Shown: piece by piece, positions 15,634 to 22,502 of the stretch | Layout: each line of letters starts with the position of its first letter | Position numbering within the stretch: the stretch's first letter is position 1 | Source of the DNA: a virus | Strand: one strand, 5' to 3' | IMG/VR virus record: IMGVR_UViG_3300013005_000067 | Location: 1-44,178 of that record | DNA length: 44,178 nucleotides | Made by a program: the position numbers and the translations under genes | Notes under the pieces: model-generated | Databases searched by the model: none | What the model was told of the DNA's origin: nothing | Seen by the model: only the letters and a program-made list of their open reading frames with translations

Positions 15634-16444
15634 ATGTTAAATTTCTAAGCTGTTGTGTTGTGGTAGGAAAAAGATCCAACCCATTGCATTGTAGTTCAAG
15701 GTTGTTCAATCTCAATAGGTGTTGTATGTATGCTTCGTCAAAAATGCTGTACACTGTAATTTCATTATTGTTACCGTCTAAAAGATTATGCACATATTGT
15801 TCACAACGTAATTGGCTATTGTGAAGTTTTTGTAGTGACAAAAACTTCACATGCTGTTGATGTATTATACTTAAATCAATTGTAAAAGTCAATTCCAGTT
15901 TTGATACAATTTCAGTTAATCGTTCTATGTAATTTTCAAATATGTCTTGGGTAGTTAATTGAGCCACTGAATTTAATTCTTGATATCTTATTGGATTGTA
16001 TGAGGCTTCTAGTAGATCATTGATCCAAAATGAGCACCACTCACGCATGATCCATCTGGGCACAGTTTCATCAAATTTACCATGGTAGTTCCAATGGGTT
16101 GCAAGTTTATACTCAATGTCAGCAGGCTCTAACAGTAACGAGATATACTTAATTAATTTTCTGTGTTGTTGTTTAACAAATTGGTTGTTAACATAATCTA
16201 ATCTATGAGAGGTGCAAGGAAGAATAGAAACAATAATATCATCATCCTTGGCGCTTTTAAATGTTTCGATATGTACTTGTGTTATAGTTGATTTAGCTAA
16301 TAGATTATCCCAATGCTGATGGCTATTACCGTCGTTGTTAAAAGTAAATTCACCATACGGCTCCTTTCTCAAATTAGTATAATTGTATATGCATCTAGCA
16401 ACATATGTACCGTAGCATCCAGGCGGAAAAATAACATTAATCAT
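15608..16444 (-). CDS. PPG-motif conserved marine-phage protein, 278 aa
   Basis: It begins MINVIFPPGCYGTYVARCIY, a strand-loop-helix with Pro-Pro-Gly like the one in the 250-aa gene at 5504-6256. The rest is helical with WIMREWCSFWINDLLE and a His/Gln-rich region (DLSIIHQQHVKFLSLQKLH). The N-terminal loop could bind phosphate or sulfate, as in sulfotransferase-like P-loop folds, but no catalytic set is identifiable. It heads an operon with uvsW and an SGNH gene and has its own sigma-70 promoter 6 nt from the ATG, right behind a terminator. Local codon use is AT-richer than in uvsW, which suggests later acquisition. Confidence 0.6.
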   Translation of the reverse strand: MINVIFPPGCYGTYVARCIYNYTNLRKEPYGEFTFNNDGNSHQHWDNLLAKSTITQVHIETFKSAKDDDIIVSILPCTSHRLDYVNNQFVKQQHRKLIKYISLLLEPADIEYKLATHWNYHGKFDETVPRWIMREWCSFWINDLLEASYNPIRYQELNSVAQLTTQDIFENYIERLTEIVSKLELTFTIDLSIIHQQHVKFLSLQKLHNSQLRCEQYVHNLLDGNNNEITVYSIFDEAYIQHLLRLNNLELQCNGLDLFPTTTQQLRNLTYEKMHNTN

Positions 16445-16450
16445 AATAAT

Positions 16451-16479
16451 AGTGTATACTTATTATCTCAAGAAGTCAA
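16451..16479 (-). promoter_or_regulatory. Sigma-70 promoter directly before ATG
   Basis: TTGACT (16474-16479), a 17-nt spacer, TACACT (16451-16456), then 6 nt to the ATG at 16444. The -35 overlaps the U-tract of the terminator at 16478-16508. TATACA at 16453-16458 is an alternative -10. Confidence 0.6.
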
Positions 16480-16508
16480 AAAGACAGACACCTTTTTAAG
16501 GGTGTCTG
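16478..16508 (-). terminator. Intrinsic terminator of the early small-gene block
   Basis: An 8-bp stem CAGACACC / GGTGTCTG with an 8-nt loop is followed on the minus strand by TCTTTTT. It lies after the 33-aa gene and just before the promoter of the 278-aa gene. Confidence 0.85.
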
Positions 16509-16563
16509 CCATAAAGCCCGGGCCGGAGCCAACCTACTCCCGAGAAAAAGGAGATGAAATGAA

Positions 16564-16665
16564 CTAACCAACTACCACTCGAAAACCCTGCTCACGCTGT
16601 TCGTCTGCTTCATAATCAGTATCCACGGCAAACAAAAACAACTCACCATCATAAATCTTGTACAT
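16564..16665 (-). CDS. Very small protein, 33 aa
   Basis: An ATG at 16665 is preceded by AGGAG, 7 nt upstream, and opens a 33-codon frame (MYKIYDGELFLFAVDTDYEA to a Gly-rich end RVVVG). It follows the 57-aa gene by 12 bp and precedes the terminator, which supports it as the last gene of the early unit. The protein is acidic. No family is known. Confidence 0.5.
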   Translation of the reverse strand: MYKIYDGELFLFAVDTDYEADEQREQGFRVVVG

Positions 16666-16677
16666 TTGGCACTCCTG

Positions 16678-16851
16678 TTAATAAGTTTCTTTTATAAAAT
16701 CGTATTGTTCCGCAGGCCATTTTGCCCGGAACTCTTCTGATTTGACATAGTCGTTGTAGGCCTTAGCATCAAAAAATACTTTGCGGAACACTGACGTAAA
16801 CTCACCCTTGGGTGTTACTGTTAAGTAAACAGACTTGGCTTTTCCTGACAT
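16678..16851 (-). CDS. Small early protein, 57 aa
   Basis: The start MSGKAKSVYLTVTPKGEFTS at 16851 is chosen over the upstream in-frame ATG because GGAG lies 7 nt before it. The 57-residue product is basic then amphipathic, with a helical end (EFRAKWPAEQYDFIKETY). It resembles small early host-interaction proteins in size and place but has no recognised motif. It lies after the AAA ATPase and a long hairpin (16902-16934). Confidence 0.6.
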   Translation of the reverse strand: MSGKAKSVYLTVTPKGEFTSVFRKVFFDAKAYNDYVKSEEFRAKWPAEQYDFIKETY

Positions 16852-16901
16852 ATCAATCTCCAAACGCTAAAATAATAAATGCATAAAGTAAAGACCACCC
16901 A

Positions 16902-16934
16902 AGGTGTCCTAGCATTAGCAACATTAGGACACCT
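16902..16934 (-). other. Perfect 10-bp hairpin after the ATPase gene
   Basis: Arms AGGTGTCCTA (16902-16911) and TAGGACACCT (16925-16934) enclose a 13-nt loop, starting 12 nt past the ATPase stop. There is no clear U-tract, so it may be a processing or stability hairpin, or a weak terminator between the ATPase and the small genes. Confidence 0.6.
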
Positions 16935-16946
16935 ATCCAAGCCATA

Positions 16947-17978
16947 TTAGGCACTCTTCATACATGTGGTCTCTGACATGCGTTTCCAGTTTCCGGGAAA
17001 GCTCTTACGCAGGTCTGCAATCTTAAGAGCCATGCGCAAACTTACCTCACGCAGGCGTTCTTTGTTGACATGCATGAACTCAATAATGTCATCTTGTGCA
17101 TACTCGTCAAAATCGTATTCTGCAAACAACACACCATCTTTGGCAATCTGTTTGATACGCAACAACTTGTCACGCATGGTGTCCAAGGTCAAGTCCAGAT
17201 AGTGACAGCGCGATTGCAATGCGTCCAAGTGGTCCCGCAATTTTTGCGACTTCATCTTGTCAAACTTTAAATTAGTAATAAAAATTACACTGCCTTTGAA
17301 CTCAAAACGTTCTGGAATGCCTTCTCTGCGCAAGGCACTGGATTCTGACAACCAGCTAATCACACGCTTCTTGCCGGAGTCCAAGGCACCCTTGAGCAAG
17401 TTAAGCGCAACATCATCCAACAGGATGCTGTCACAGTCGTCAAACACAATGACACTGTTGGCGTCACTGTATTTGTACAGGGTCTGGTACAGGCCAATTG
17501 GAGTGGCACTGCCTTTAACTACTTCTGCACGGAGTCGCTTGCCTGCAAGTTTATCAAACAAGCAGGCCTTGTCAATTTCTTGTTCTACACCAAAACTCTT
17601 GCCCACGCCTGGGGGGCCACTCACAATCATAGCACGGATGTCACCGGTCACAGTGGCCTTTGTCATCTCGTGCAGGATGTCAAAACGCTCGCGGATACGA
17701 TCCATAGCTTCGTCATCGGTTTCGTTAACTACTGGGACGGGGTTTTCAATCTCGGCTGTAGGTGTGGTACTCACGGAATCTCCATTTACATATTCAAAGT
17801 CTCGGATGGAATTTACCCGGATACGGATTGTATCGGGGCAATCGGGAAAGGCACCGTTGTTTTTTACGGTTACATAATTGCCCTTGGCGCCAGATGTAAA
17901 ACCTGACACAAGAGTAAAGGCAGTGTTACGGACAGGGTTCTTGCGATACTCGCCGTTGACAATACGAATGGCACTCAT
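16947..17978 (-). CDS. AAA-family ATPase, 343 aa
   Basis: Walker A is VSGPPGVGKSFG (about 119-130) and Walker B is SVIVFDDCDSI (175-185). A sensor-1-like VIFITNL follows, and the region around ALRREGIPERFEF may hold the arginine finger. An N-terminal 90 residues precede the ATPase core. It is not a gp44 clamp-loader by motif spacing, but is a single-domain AAA protein seen in many phages with unknown client. It is transcribed from an extended -10 sigma-70 promoter (18009-18037) with an AAAAAGGAG ribosome site, so it is early and well expressed. The last residues include CMKSA. Confidence 0.85.
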   Translation of the reverse strand: MSAIRIVNGEYRKNPVRNTAFTLVSGFTSGAKGNYVTVKNNGAFPDCPDTIRIRVNSIRDFEYVNGDSVSTTPTAEIENPVPVVNETDDEAMDRIRERFDILHEMTKATVTGDIRAMIVSGPPGVGKSFGVEQEIDKACLFDKLAGKRLRAEVVKGSATPIGLYQTLYKYSDANSVIVFDDCDSILLDDVALNLLKGALDSGKKRVISWLSESSALRREGIPERFEFKGSVIFITNLKFDKMKSQKLRDHLDALQSRCHYLDLTLDTMRDKLLRIKQIAKDGVLFAEYDFDEYAQDDIIEFMHVNKERLREVSLRMALKIADLRKSFPGNWKRMSETTCMKSA

Positions 17979-18008
17979 AGTTGGCTCCTTTTTGTGCGTT
18001 AAAATTGT

Positions 18009-18037
18009 ATTATAGCAGATGTAGAATTAAGCGTCAA
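18009..18037 (-). promoter_or_regulatory. Extended -10 sigma-70 promoter (ATPase gene)
   Basis: TTGACG (18032-18037), 17 nt, TGC-TATAAT (-10 at 18009-18014). A leader of about 30 nt with AAAAAGGAG precedes the ATG at 17978. The -35 overlaps the stop of the 59-aa gene. Confidence 0.9.
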
Positions 18038-18206
18038 CCGGGGCAAACATCTTGCTACCCGATTCCATGACTGCACGATATGCTTCCATGGTTTTTTGTG
18101 TCTGTGCAAGTGGGCTTTTTTGGATAAACTGCATCATTTCTAAAAATCCCATACCCAAAAATTCTGCATCTTTTTGTATAGTTTTGATTGCTGTGGCTGT
18201 CTGCAT
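18027..18206 (-). CDS. Small early protein, 59 aa
   Basis: An ATG at 18206 after AAAAAGGAG opens 59 codons: MQTATAIKTIQKDAEFLGMG, then a Met-rich amphipathic helix and an end SKMFAPVDA. It resembles phasin-like or other small helical proteins but I cannot name it. Its own consensus promoter lies at 18236-18264. The final codons and stop double as the -35 box of the ATPase promoter, which supports tight selection on this junction. Confidence 0.75.
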   Translation of the reverse strand: MQTATAIKTIQKDAEFLGMGFLEMMQFIQKSPLAQTQKTMEAYRAVMESGSKMFAPVDA

Positions 18207-18235
18207 TTTAGCTCCTTTTTGTTACTGTATGCTAT

Positions 18236-18264
18236 ATTATAGCAAAAGGGGGTTTATTGGTCAA
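18236..18264 (-). promoter_or_regulatory. Extended -10 sigma-70 promoter (59-aa gene)
   Basis: TTGACC (18259-18264), 17 nt, TGC-TATAAT (-10 at 18236-18241), then a leader with AAAAAGGAG before the ATG at 18206. Confidence 0.9.
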
Positions 18265-18299
18265 CCACTTGAATTGTGGCTTTTTACAACAAAATCTGC

Positions 18300-18509
18300 T
18301 TATTTTTTAAGCAATTCGTACAGTCTGTTGTTGATTACATCCATCTCTGCCTGTTCTACATAAAAATCTGTAGTGGGATCGTAGTAGGCGCCTTCTTTGT
18401 TGTCATAATACAACACCTGTCCGGAGAAATTAAAAGGTCCTTCCAGGCCCGCACGGGTTCCGTATTTCTCACGCATCTGGTTCACGGTATCTATAACTTT
18501 ATAGCCCAT
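18300..18509 (-). CDS. Small early protein, 69 aa
   Basis: A 69-residue acidic protein, MGYKVIDTVNQMREKYGTRA onward, with aromatic turns (YYDNKEGAYYDP) and a helical C-terminus (EMDVINNRLYELLKK). AAAAAGGAG lies before the ATG. Its own strong promoter at 18540-18568 makes it the first gene of the early block. No family was recognised; small size and early promoter suggest a host-takeover or regulatory role, which is a guess. Confidence 0.75.
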   Translation of the reverse strand: MGYKVIDTVNQMREKYGTRAGLEGPFNFSGQVLYYDNKEGAYYDPTTDFYVEQAEMDVINNRLYELLKK

Positions 18510-18539
18510 CTAGAACTCCTTTTTACTTACTATGCCACT

Positions 18540-18568
18540 ATTATAGCAAATTGGGAATATTCGGTCAA
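18540..18568 (-). promoter_or_regulatory. Extended -10 sigma-70 promoter (69-aa gene)
   Basis: TTGACC (18563-18568), 17 nt, TGC-TATAAT (-10 at 18540-18545), with AAAAAGGAG in the leader. It starts right after the terminator at 18573-18599. Confidence 0.9.
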
Positions 18569-18572
18569 CCAT

Positions 18573-18599
18573 AAAAAAACCCCACATACTGCAGGGTTT
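18573..18599 (-). terminator. Intrinsic terminator after the 184-aa structural gene
   Basis: Stem AAACCC / GGGTTT with a loop of about 11 nt and a T7 run on the minus strand, 22 nt past the stop at 18621. It separates late structural transcription from the early block. Confidence 0.75.
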
Positions 18600-18620
18600 A
18601 TTGTGAAAATACGTTATAAA

Positions 18621-19175
18621 TTACACAGGTGTCGGCGGGGCAACACTTGAAAACACAATTGTTGTGAATGCAAGCACTGATCCAGCACTCATATAGAGAT
18701 ATAAGTGTCCCTCTTCTTCTGGAAGCAGAACCCCATTTAGTACTTCTGTTGTTCGGTTATCGTAGGCCAGCTCTACTGTATTTCCGTATCCAAACGTAGT
18801 TGAATTACGGATACGCCAACCACCTTTGGATTGTACATCTGCTTGTATTTCAGCAGGAGCAGTTTGCCAGGTACCTGCAGTAATGTACGCAAGTTCTTCC
18901 GGCGTTAATGCAGGATTAGAATTCCATGCATAATTGTATTTGAACATGCCAACATGTGCCACTCCAGAAGCACATGTTACCACCACTGGAAATTGAACAT
19001 CTGTGCCGGCTGAATCATCAAATGTATATGAAAATTCGCACAAAAACCCATCAGGTTCGTCGATGCTGCCCTGGCTAAATGTTCCATTGAACACTTCAGT
19101 GCCATTCACTGTCACTGTGCCCGTTGACGGTAGAACACTAAGGTTTCCTTTTAATTTAAATAATCTTTGAGTCAT
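18621..19175 (-). CDS. Probable virion structural protein, 184 aa
   Basis: A beta-rich protein with Thr/Gly/Val patterns (NLSVLPSTGTVTVNGTEVFN), a central region ALTPEELAYITAGTWQTAPAEIQADVQ, and an end IVFSSVAPPTPV. There is no signal peptide. A late promoter GATAAATA (19198-19205) and a GGAGAT ribosome site precede it, and a terminator follows, so it is a self-contained late unit. Structural role is inferred from composition and control; the family is not recognised. Confidence 0.7.
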   Translation of the reverse strand: MTQRLFKLKGNLSVLPSTGTVTVNGTEVFNGTFSQGSIDEPDGFLCEFSYTFDDSAGTDVQFPVVVTCASGVAHVGMFKYNYAWNSNPALTPEELAYITAGTWQTAPAEIQADVQSKGGWRIRNSTTFGYGNTVELAYDNRTTEVLNGVLLPEEEGHLYLYMSAGSVLAFTTIVFSSVAPPTPV

Positions 19176-19197
19176 TTGATGTATCTCCGGTTAGTTT

Positions 19198-19205
19198 TAT
19201 TTATC
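19198..19205 (-). promoter_or_regulatory. Late promoter GATAAATA with leader
   Basis: Minus-strand GATAAATA lies 22 nt before the ATG at 19175, with CCGGAGAT between them. It overlaps the stop of the upstream glycosyltransferase gene. Confidence 0.7.
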
Positions 19206-19926
19206 ATTGCCAATGAGTTTGCACTGCCGGGTCTGAGATCTCGTGTGGTTTTGGACTGCCGTGAAATACCAAAATACTGGTGTTGTCATCTACCACAGTT
19301 CCGGTGTTGGGAGCCCGATACTTGCGTTTTGAAAAATTAAAACCGCCATCCAAGCACTGCCAACGCCAACTTTTAACCCAGTCAGTGTTAAAAAATCTAC
19401 GATTCCCAACAGGTATCAATGCCGAAATCAAGTCTTGATCACCTCGATATTTGCTGGTAAATTGGCCAATGTCTTGGCCAATTACTTCTTTCCACACATG
19501 CTGGTAATGTTCAGTATTCCACCACATCACACTGGTGTTTGACACTGTGCAAGTATTTTTCCATAGATACTTGAAATCTCTCACTGCCCAGAAATGTCGC
19601 TGTGGCAGTTGCCAAATCCAATCAATATTTTTTGTAATTACCATGTCCAAATCAAAGTACAATAGCGGACCCGAATGATGTTCTGTATTGAACAATTGCA
19701 GTTTATACCACCAGGATTTTTTAGGTCCTGCCAGCCCCCAATCAATCAAAGCATGTTTGATCATATGGTCTGGAACTGTTCTGTCTGTTTCTGTGTAAAC
19801 GTGTAATCTTACTGGACGACTTAGATTCCTACACAACATACTATACAGTCGTTCAACATAGTCCCATGTGTATCCATCGCCGTGTATTACGCAAGCACAG
19901 TCTAAGGGTTCAGTAGTAGGCATCAT
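19204..19926 (-). CDS. GT8-like glycosyltransferase, about 240 aa
   Basis: LLYFDLDMVITKNID carries a DxD motif that binds nucleotide-sugar and metal. RGDQDLISALI and the late HGSPKPHE match the C-terminal Asp and His motifs of retaining GT-A enzymes. The N-terminus has no signal or membrane anchor, so it acts in the cytoplasm. The start is set at ATG 19926 (or 19923) because GGTAAATA lies 4 (or 7) nt upstream; a longer form from ATG 19953 would place the promoter inside the gene. It is divergent from the cytidylyltransferase-cupin gene and marks the left edge of the glycan island. Donor and acceptor are unknown. Confidence 0.75.
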   Translation of the reverse strand: MMPTTEPLDCACVIHGDGYTWDYVERLYSMLCRNLSRPVRLHVYTETDRTVPDHMIKHALIDWGLAGPKKSWWYKLQLFNTEHHSGPLLYFDLDMVITKNIDWIWQLPQRHFWAVRDFKYLWKNTCTVSNTSVMWWNTEHYQHVWKEVIGQDIGQFTSKYRGDQDLISALIPVGNRRFFNTDWVKSWRWQCLDGGFNFSKRKYRAPNTGTVVDDNTSILVFHGSPKPHEISDPAVQTHWQ

Positions 19927-19930
19927 TTGA

Positions 19931-19938
19931 TATTTACC
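19931..19938 (-). promoter_or_regulatory. Late-type box GGTAAATA near ATG
   Basis: Minus-strand GGTAAATA, 4 nt to ATG 19926 and 7 nt to ATG 19923. It is paired with the plus-strand CATAAATA at 19951-19958. Confidence 0.45.
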
Positions 19939-19950
19939 GTTATATACACA

Positions 19951-19958
19951 CATAAATA
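19951..19958 (+). promoter_or_regulatory. Late promoter CATAAATA abutting ATG
   Basis: Plus-strand CATAAATA, 5 nt, then ATG at 19964. No Shine-Dalgarno is present. It would drive the four-gene plus-strand operon 19964-23430. Confidence 0.65.
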
Positions 19959-19963
19959 TCTTT

Positions 19964-20719
19964 ATGAAAATTGTACTTGTAACCGGTGGGTTTGATCCCT
20001 GCCATTCTGGGCACCTTGCTTACTTCCAATCAGCAAAAAAACTAGGCGATCGACTGGTCGTTGGTCTTAACTCAGACCAGTGGCTCACTCGTAAAAAGGG
20101 ACGACCGTTTATGCCCATGAGTGAGAGATTTGCATTGATCAGTGCCTTGAGCATAGTAGACGAAGTTGTAGTTTACAATGATGATGACAACAGTAGTTGT
20201 GATGCAATTCAACTGGTCAAGCAACGCTATCCTGCTGCCAACATTGTGTTTGCCAATGGCGGTGACCGTACACAAGACAACATTCCAGAAATGATCTTCG
20301 ATGACGTGGAGTTTGTGTTTGGTGTGGGTGGCGAAAACAAAATAAACTCCAGTTCGTGGATATTGGAAGAGTGGAAGAAGCCCAAGACGACCCGTGCATG
20401 GGGCTATTATCGTGTACTACATGAAGTAGGATCTAACACCAAACTCAAAGAACTCACAGTGTCTGCCAAAACTTGTCTTAGCATGCAACGACATGATCGG
20501 CGTGCGGAGTTTTGGTTTGTGGCCGAAGGCGAAGCCGCAGTGTATACCCTGGACAATTCTAGCGATCACGACCTAGTAGGACATTACGGAGTGCATGACT
20601 ATATTTGGATCAAGAAAAATCAATGGCACATGTTGTGTAATGAAACTGATCAACCACTGAAATTAATTGAAATTCAGTTTGGCGACGATTGTGTGGAAGA
20701 GGACATAGAACGTCGATGA
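19964..20719 (+). CDS. Cytidylyltransferase-like domain fused to a cupin, 251 aa
   Basis: Residues 1-135 form a nucleotidylyltransferase of the TagD/RfaE type: GGFDPCHSGHLAYF with the HxGH site (14-17), GRPFMPMSERFALI, and KINSSSWIL near the ISSS position. It would load CMP or AMP onto a phosphorylated small molecule. Residues 144-251 match the cupin of type II mannose-6-phosphate isomerases (RAWGYYRVL, LSMQRHDRRAEFWFVAEGEA, NQWHMLCNETD, EIQFGDDCVEEDI). The fusion suggests one protein makes an activated sugar or polyol unit. It is the first gene of a plus-strand operon with a transferase overlapping by 4 nt. Substrate unknown. Confidence 0.85.
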   Translation: MKIVLVTGGFDPCHSGHLAYFQSAKKLGDRLVVGLNSDQWLTRKKGRPFMPMSERFALISALSIVDEVVVYNDDDNSSCDAIQLVKQRYPAANIVFANGGDRTQDNIPEMIFDDVEFVFGVGGENKINSSSWILEEWKKPKTTRAWGYYRVLHEVGSNTKLKELTVSAKTCLSMQRHDRRAEFWFVAEGEAAVYTLDNSSDHDLVGHYGVHDYIWIKKNQWHMLCNETDQPLKLIEIQFGDDCVEEDIERR

Positions 20720-21402
20720 AAGCCATACCAGTTTATGTTGGATACGATCCAAGAGAAGCCATTGCTTTTCACACCTGTGCCAATTCAATCATACGGCATG
20801 CATCAAAGCCCGTGGCTATTATTCCTGTGGCCTTGAACTTGTTTCGAGACTACGAAGAAACGCACACAGATGGCAGCAATCACTTTATCTACACACGATT
20901 TCTTGTGCCGCACTTACAGGAATACACAGGATGGGCAATATTCATTGATGGCGACATGATTGTGCGAGATGACATTGTGAAACTATGGGAATTGCAAAAC
21001 CCTTATAACGACGTTATGGTAGTCAAACATGACTACAAAACTCGGATGCCTGTAAAATATCTAGGAGCACGAAATGAAGACTATCCTCGAAAAAATTGGA
21101 GTAGTGTTATTCTGTGGAATTGTAATAGCTTTCCTAACAGGCGACTTACTCCTGAGTTCATTCAAAAATCCACAGGTAGTGAACTCCACCGCTTCTCGTG
21201 GTTAGAAGACGAACGAATTGGCGAGTTGCCAAAAGAGTGGAACTGGTTGCCTGATGAATACGGCATTAATAAGGATGCCAAGCTGTTACACTACACGCTA
21301 GGCACACCTTGCTTTCAAGAGTTCGCTGACACGCCACAAGGTGATGAGTGGCATAGAGAACGTATTCTAACTGAATACTGCTTACAAAGGAACATACTAT
21401 GA
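20716..21402 (+). CDS. GT8-like glycosyltransferase, 228 aa
   Basis: The start at ATG 20716 (MKAIPVYVGYDPREAIAFHT) overlaps the upstream stop as ATGA; earlier in-frame starts would lie inside the cupin gene. AIFIDGDMIVRDDI gives the DxD site, NWSSVILWNCNS fits the acceptor-binding region, and LLHYTLGTPCF near the end fits the C-terminal His motif. No membrane anchor. It probably moves a sugar onto a surface or virion glycan using a nucleotide sugar; the neighbouring cytidylyltransferase-cupin may supply the donor. Confidence 0.8.
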   Translation: MKAIPVYVGYDPREAIAFHTCANSIIRHASKPVAIIPVALNLFRDYEETHTDGSNHFIYTRFLVPHLQEYTGWAIFIDGDMIVRDDIVKLWELQNPYNDVMVVKHDYKTRMPVKYLGARNEDYPRKNWSSVILWNCNSFPNRRLTPEFIQKSTGSELHRFSWLEDERIGELPKEWNWLPDEYGINKDAKLLHYTLGTPCFQEFADTPQGDEWHRERILTEYCLQRNIL

Positions 21403-22502
21403 TTTTACCAGTGGCCCTGGTGGACCGTTGGCCCAGTGACGAGTATAAAATACAACACGCAACAATTGAATCTGCACTCAAACACAGTGTTGCAGATCTA
21501 TTGAAACTTCGTGCTGAAGTTGAACTGTTAAAACAACTTGAACACGAATGGGGGCTAAGTCCTATCCCTGAAGAATTGCTAACTAAAGATATTAGAGGAT
21601 TTATCAAGAGGAACGGTGGCGACTCAATGGGTCAAAGATTTATTGATTATGTTGTAAATCAAGATGCCCAATTTGATCGTTGTTTAAAATTTACAGACTA
21701 CCCGGCAATGGTTATGGCTGCATATCCCAGCAGTAAATTTATTGATAAAAATAGATTCCGCACCGAAATGGAAGAGATTGTCAAAGATCCTGTGCTGATA
21801 CGCGGCATCAGTTCTGGTAAAATAGCCAAGATTGTGAGAGAACATGATCAAGACTATTACTTTATCGAAACAGGATATCTTGGCAATTATCGATGTGACA
21901 ACAATCAAACCGGCAGAAAAGTGTATCATCGCATTGTAAAAAATTCCATGCAACATTCAACTATCATGGATGTGCCCGATGACCGATGGCAACAACTGGT
22001 AAAATTCAATCCAAACTTGGAATACAAAGGCTGGAAGCGCACTGGATCAAAAATTCTAGTGGTGTTGCCCACTAATAAACCATTTCAATATTATGGACAC
22101 AATCGTGAGAAATGGATTGAAAAAGTTGAACGCACTATTAAAAAACACAGTGACAGAGAGATTGTCTGGCGTGAAAAGGCCAGTCGTGGGGAACGTACAA
22201 ATGCCACTATATACGATGCCTTAGATGATGACATTTATGCTCTGGTCACTTACAACAGTATTGCAACTGTGGAAGCAATACAGCACGGAATTCCAGCCTT
22301 TGGACTGGCACCCACTGCGGCAGATCCGGTATGCAGTAATGATCTTTCACAAATTGAAAATCCCGTAATGCCCAATGAAGAAATTGTTTACAGATGGTTA
22401 TGCTCGATTGCTTACAGTCAATTTAGTCTAGATGAAATTTTAACAGGCCAAGCCTGGCAAATGGTATTAGAAAATGCACAACGCCCAACCCTTGATTGTT
22501 AA
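21399..22502 (+). CDS. Capsule-type glycosyltransferase-like protein, paralogue A, 367 aa
   Basis: It overlaps the previous gene by ATGA. The C-terminal half (about 215-360) has a nucleotide-sugar-binding look (SKILVVLPTNKPFQYYG, a basic helix, ITVEAIQHGIPAFGLA-like core VEAIQHGIPAF), and ends with NDLSQIENPVMPN and a Trp-containing helix. This end is shared with 22474-23430 and 28960-29793. The N-terminal third carries coiled-coil-like helices (LLKLRAEVELLKQLEHEW). The GIPA/E-type core recalls KpsC/KpsS and other capsule transferases of GT-B form. Donor unknown; family assignment is by motif. Confidence 0.55.
   Translation: MILPVALVDRWPSDEYKIQHATIESALKHSVADLLKLRAEVELLKQLEHEWGLSPIPEELLTKDIRGFIKRNGGDSMGQRFIDYVVNQDAQFDRCLKFTDYPAMVMAAYPSSKFIDKNRFRTEMEEIVKDPVLIRGISSGKIAKIVREHDQDYYFIETGYLGNYRCDNNQTGRKVYHRIVKNSMQHSTIMDVPDDRWQQLVKFNPNLEYKGWKRTGSKILVVLPTNKPFQYYGHNREKWIEKVERTIKKHSDREIVWREKASRGERTNATIYDALDDDIYALVTYNSIATVEAIQHGIPAFGLAPTAADPVCSNDLSQIENPVMPNEEIVYRWLCSIAYSQFSLDEILTGQAWQMVLENAQRPTLDC

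Noticed and set aside
17257-17877. 206-aa plus-strand frame opposite the AAA ATPase
   Set aside because: It lies wholly inside the ATPase gene, whose Walker motifs are intact; Ser/Arg/Leu-rich nonsense-like translation.
16947-17978. Clamp-loader large subunit gp44
   Set aside because: The Walker motifs lie after a 115-residue N-terminal region and the flanking motifs do not fit gp44; a generic AAA ATPase is the safer call.
21266-21607. 113-aa minus-strand frame opposite the junction of two glycosyltransferase genes
   Set aside because: Both plus-strand genes have coupled starts and family motifs; this frame has none.
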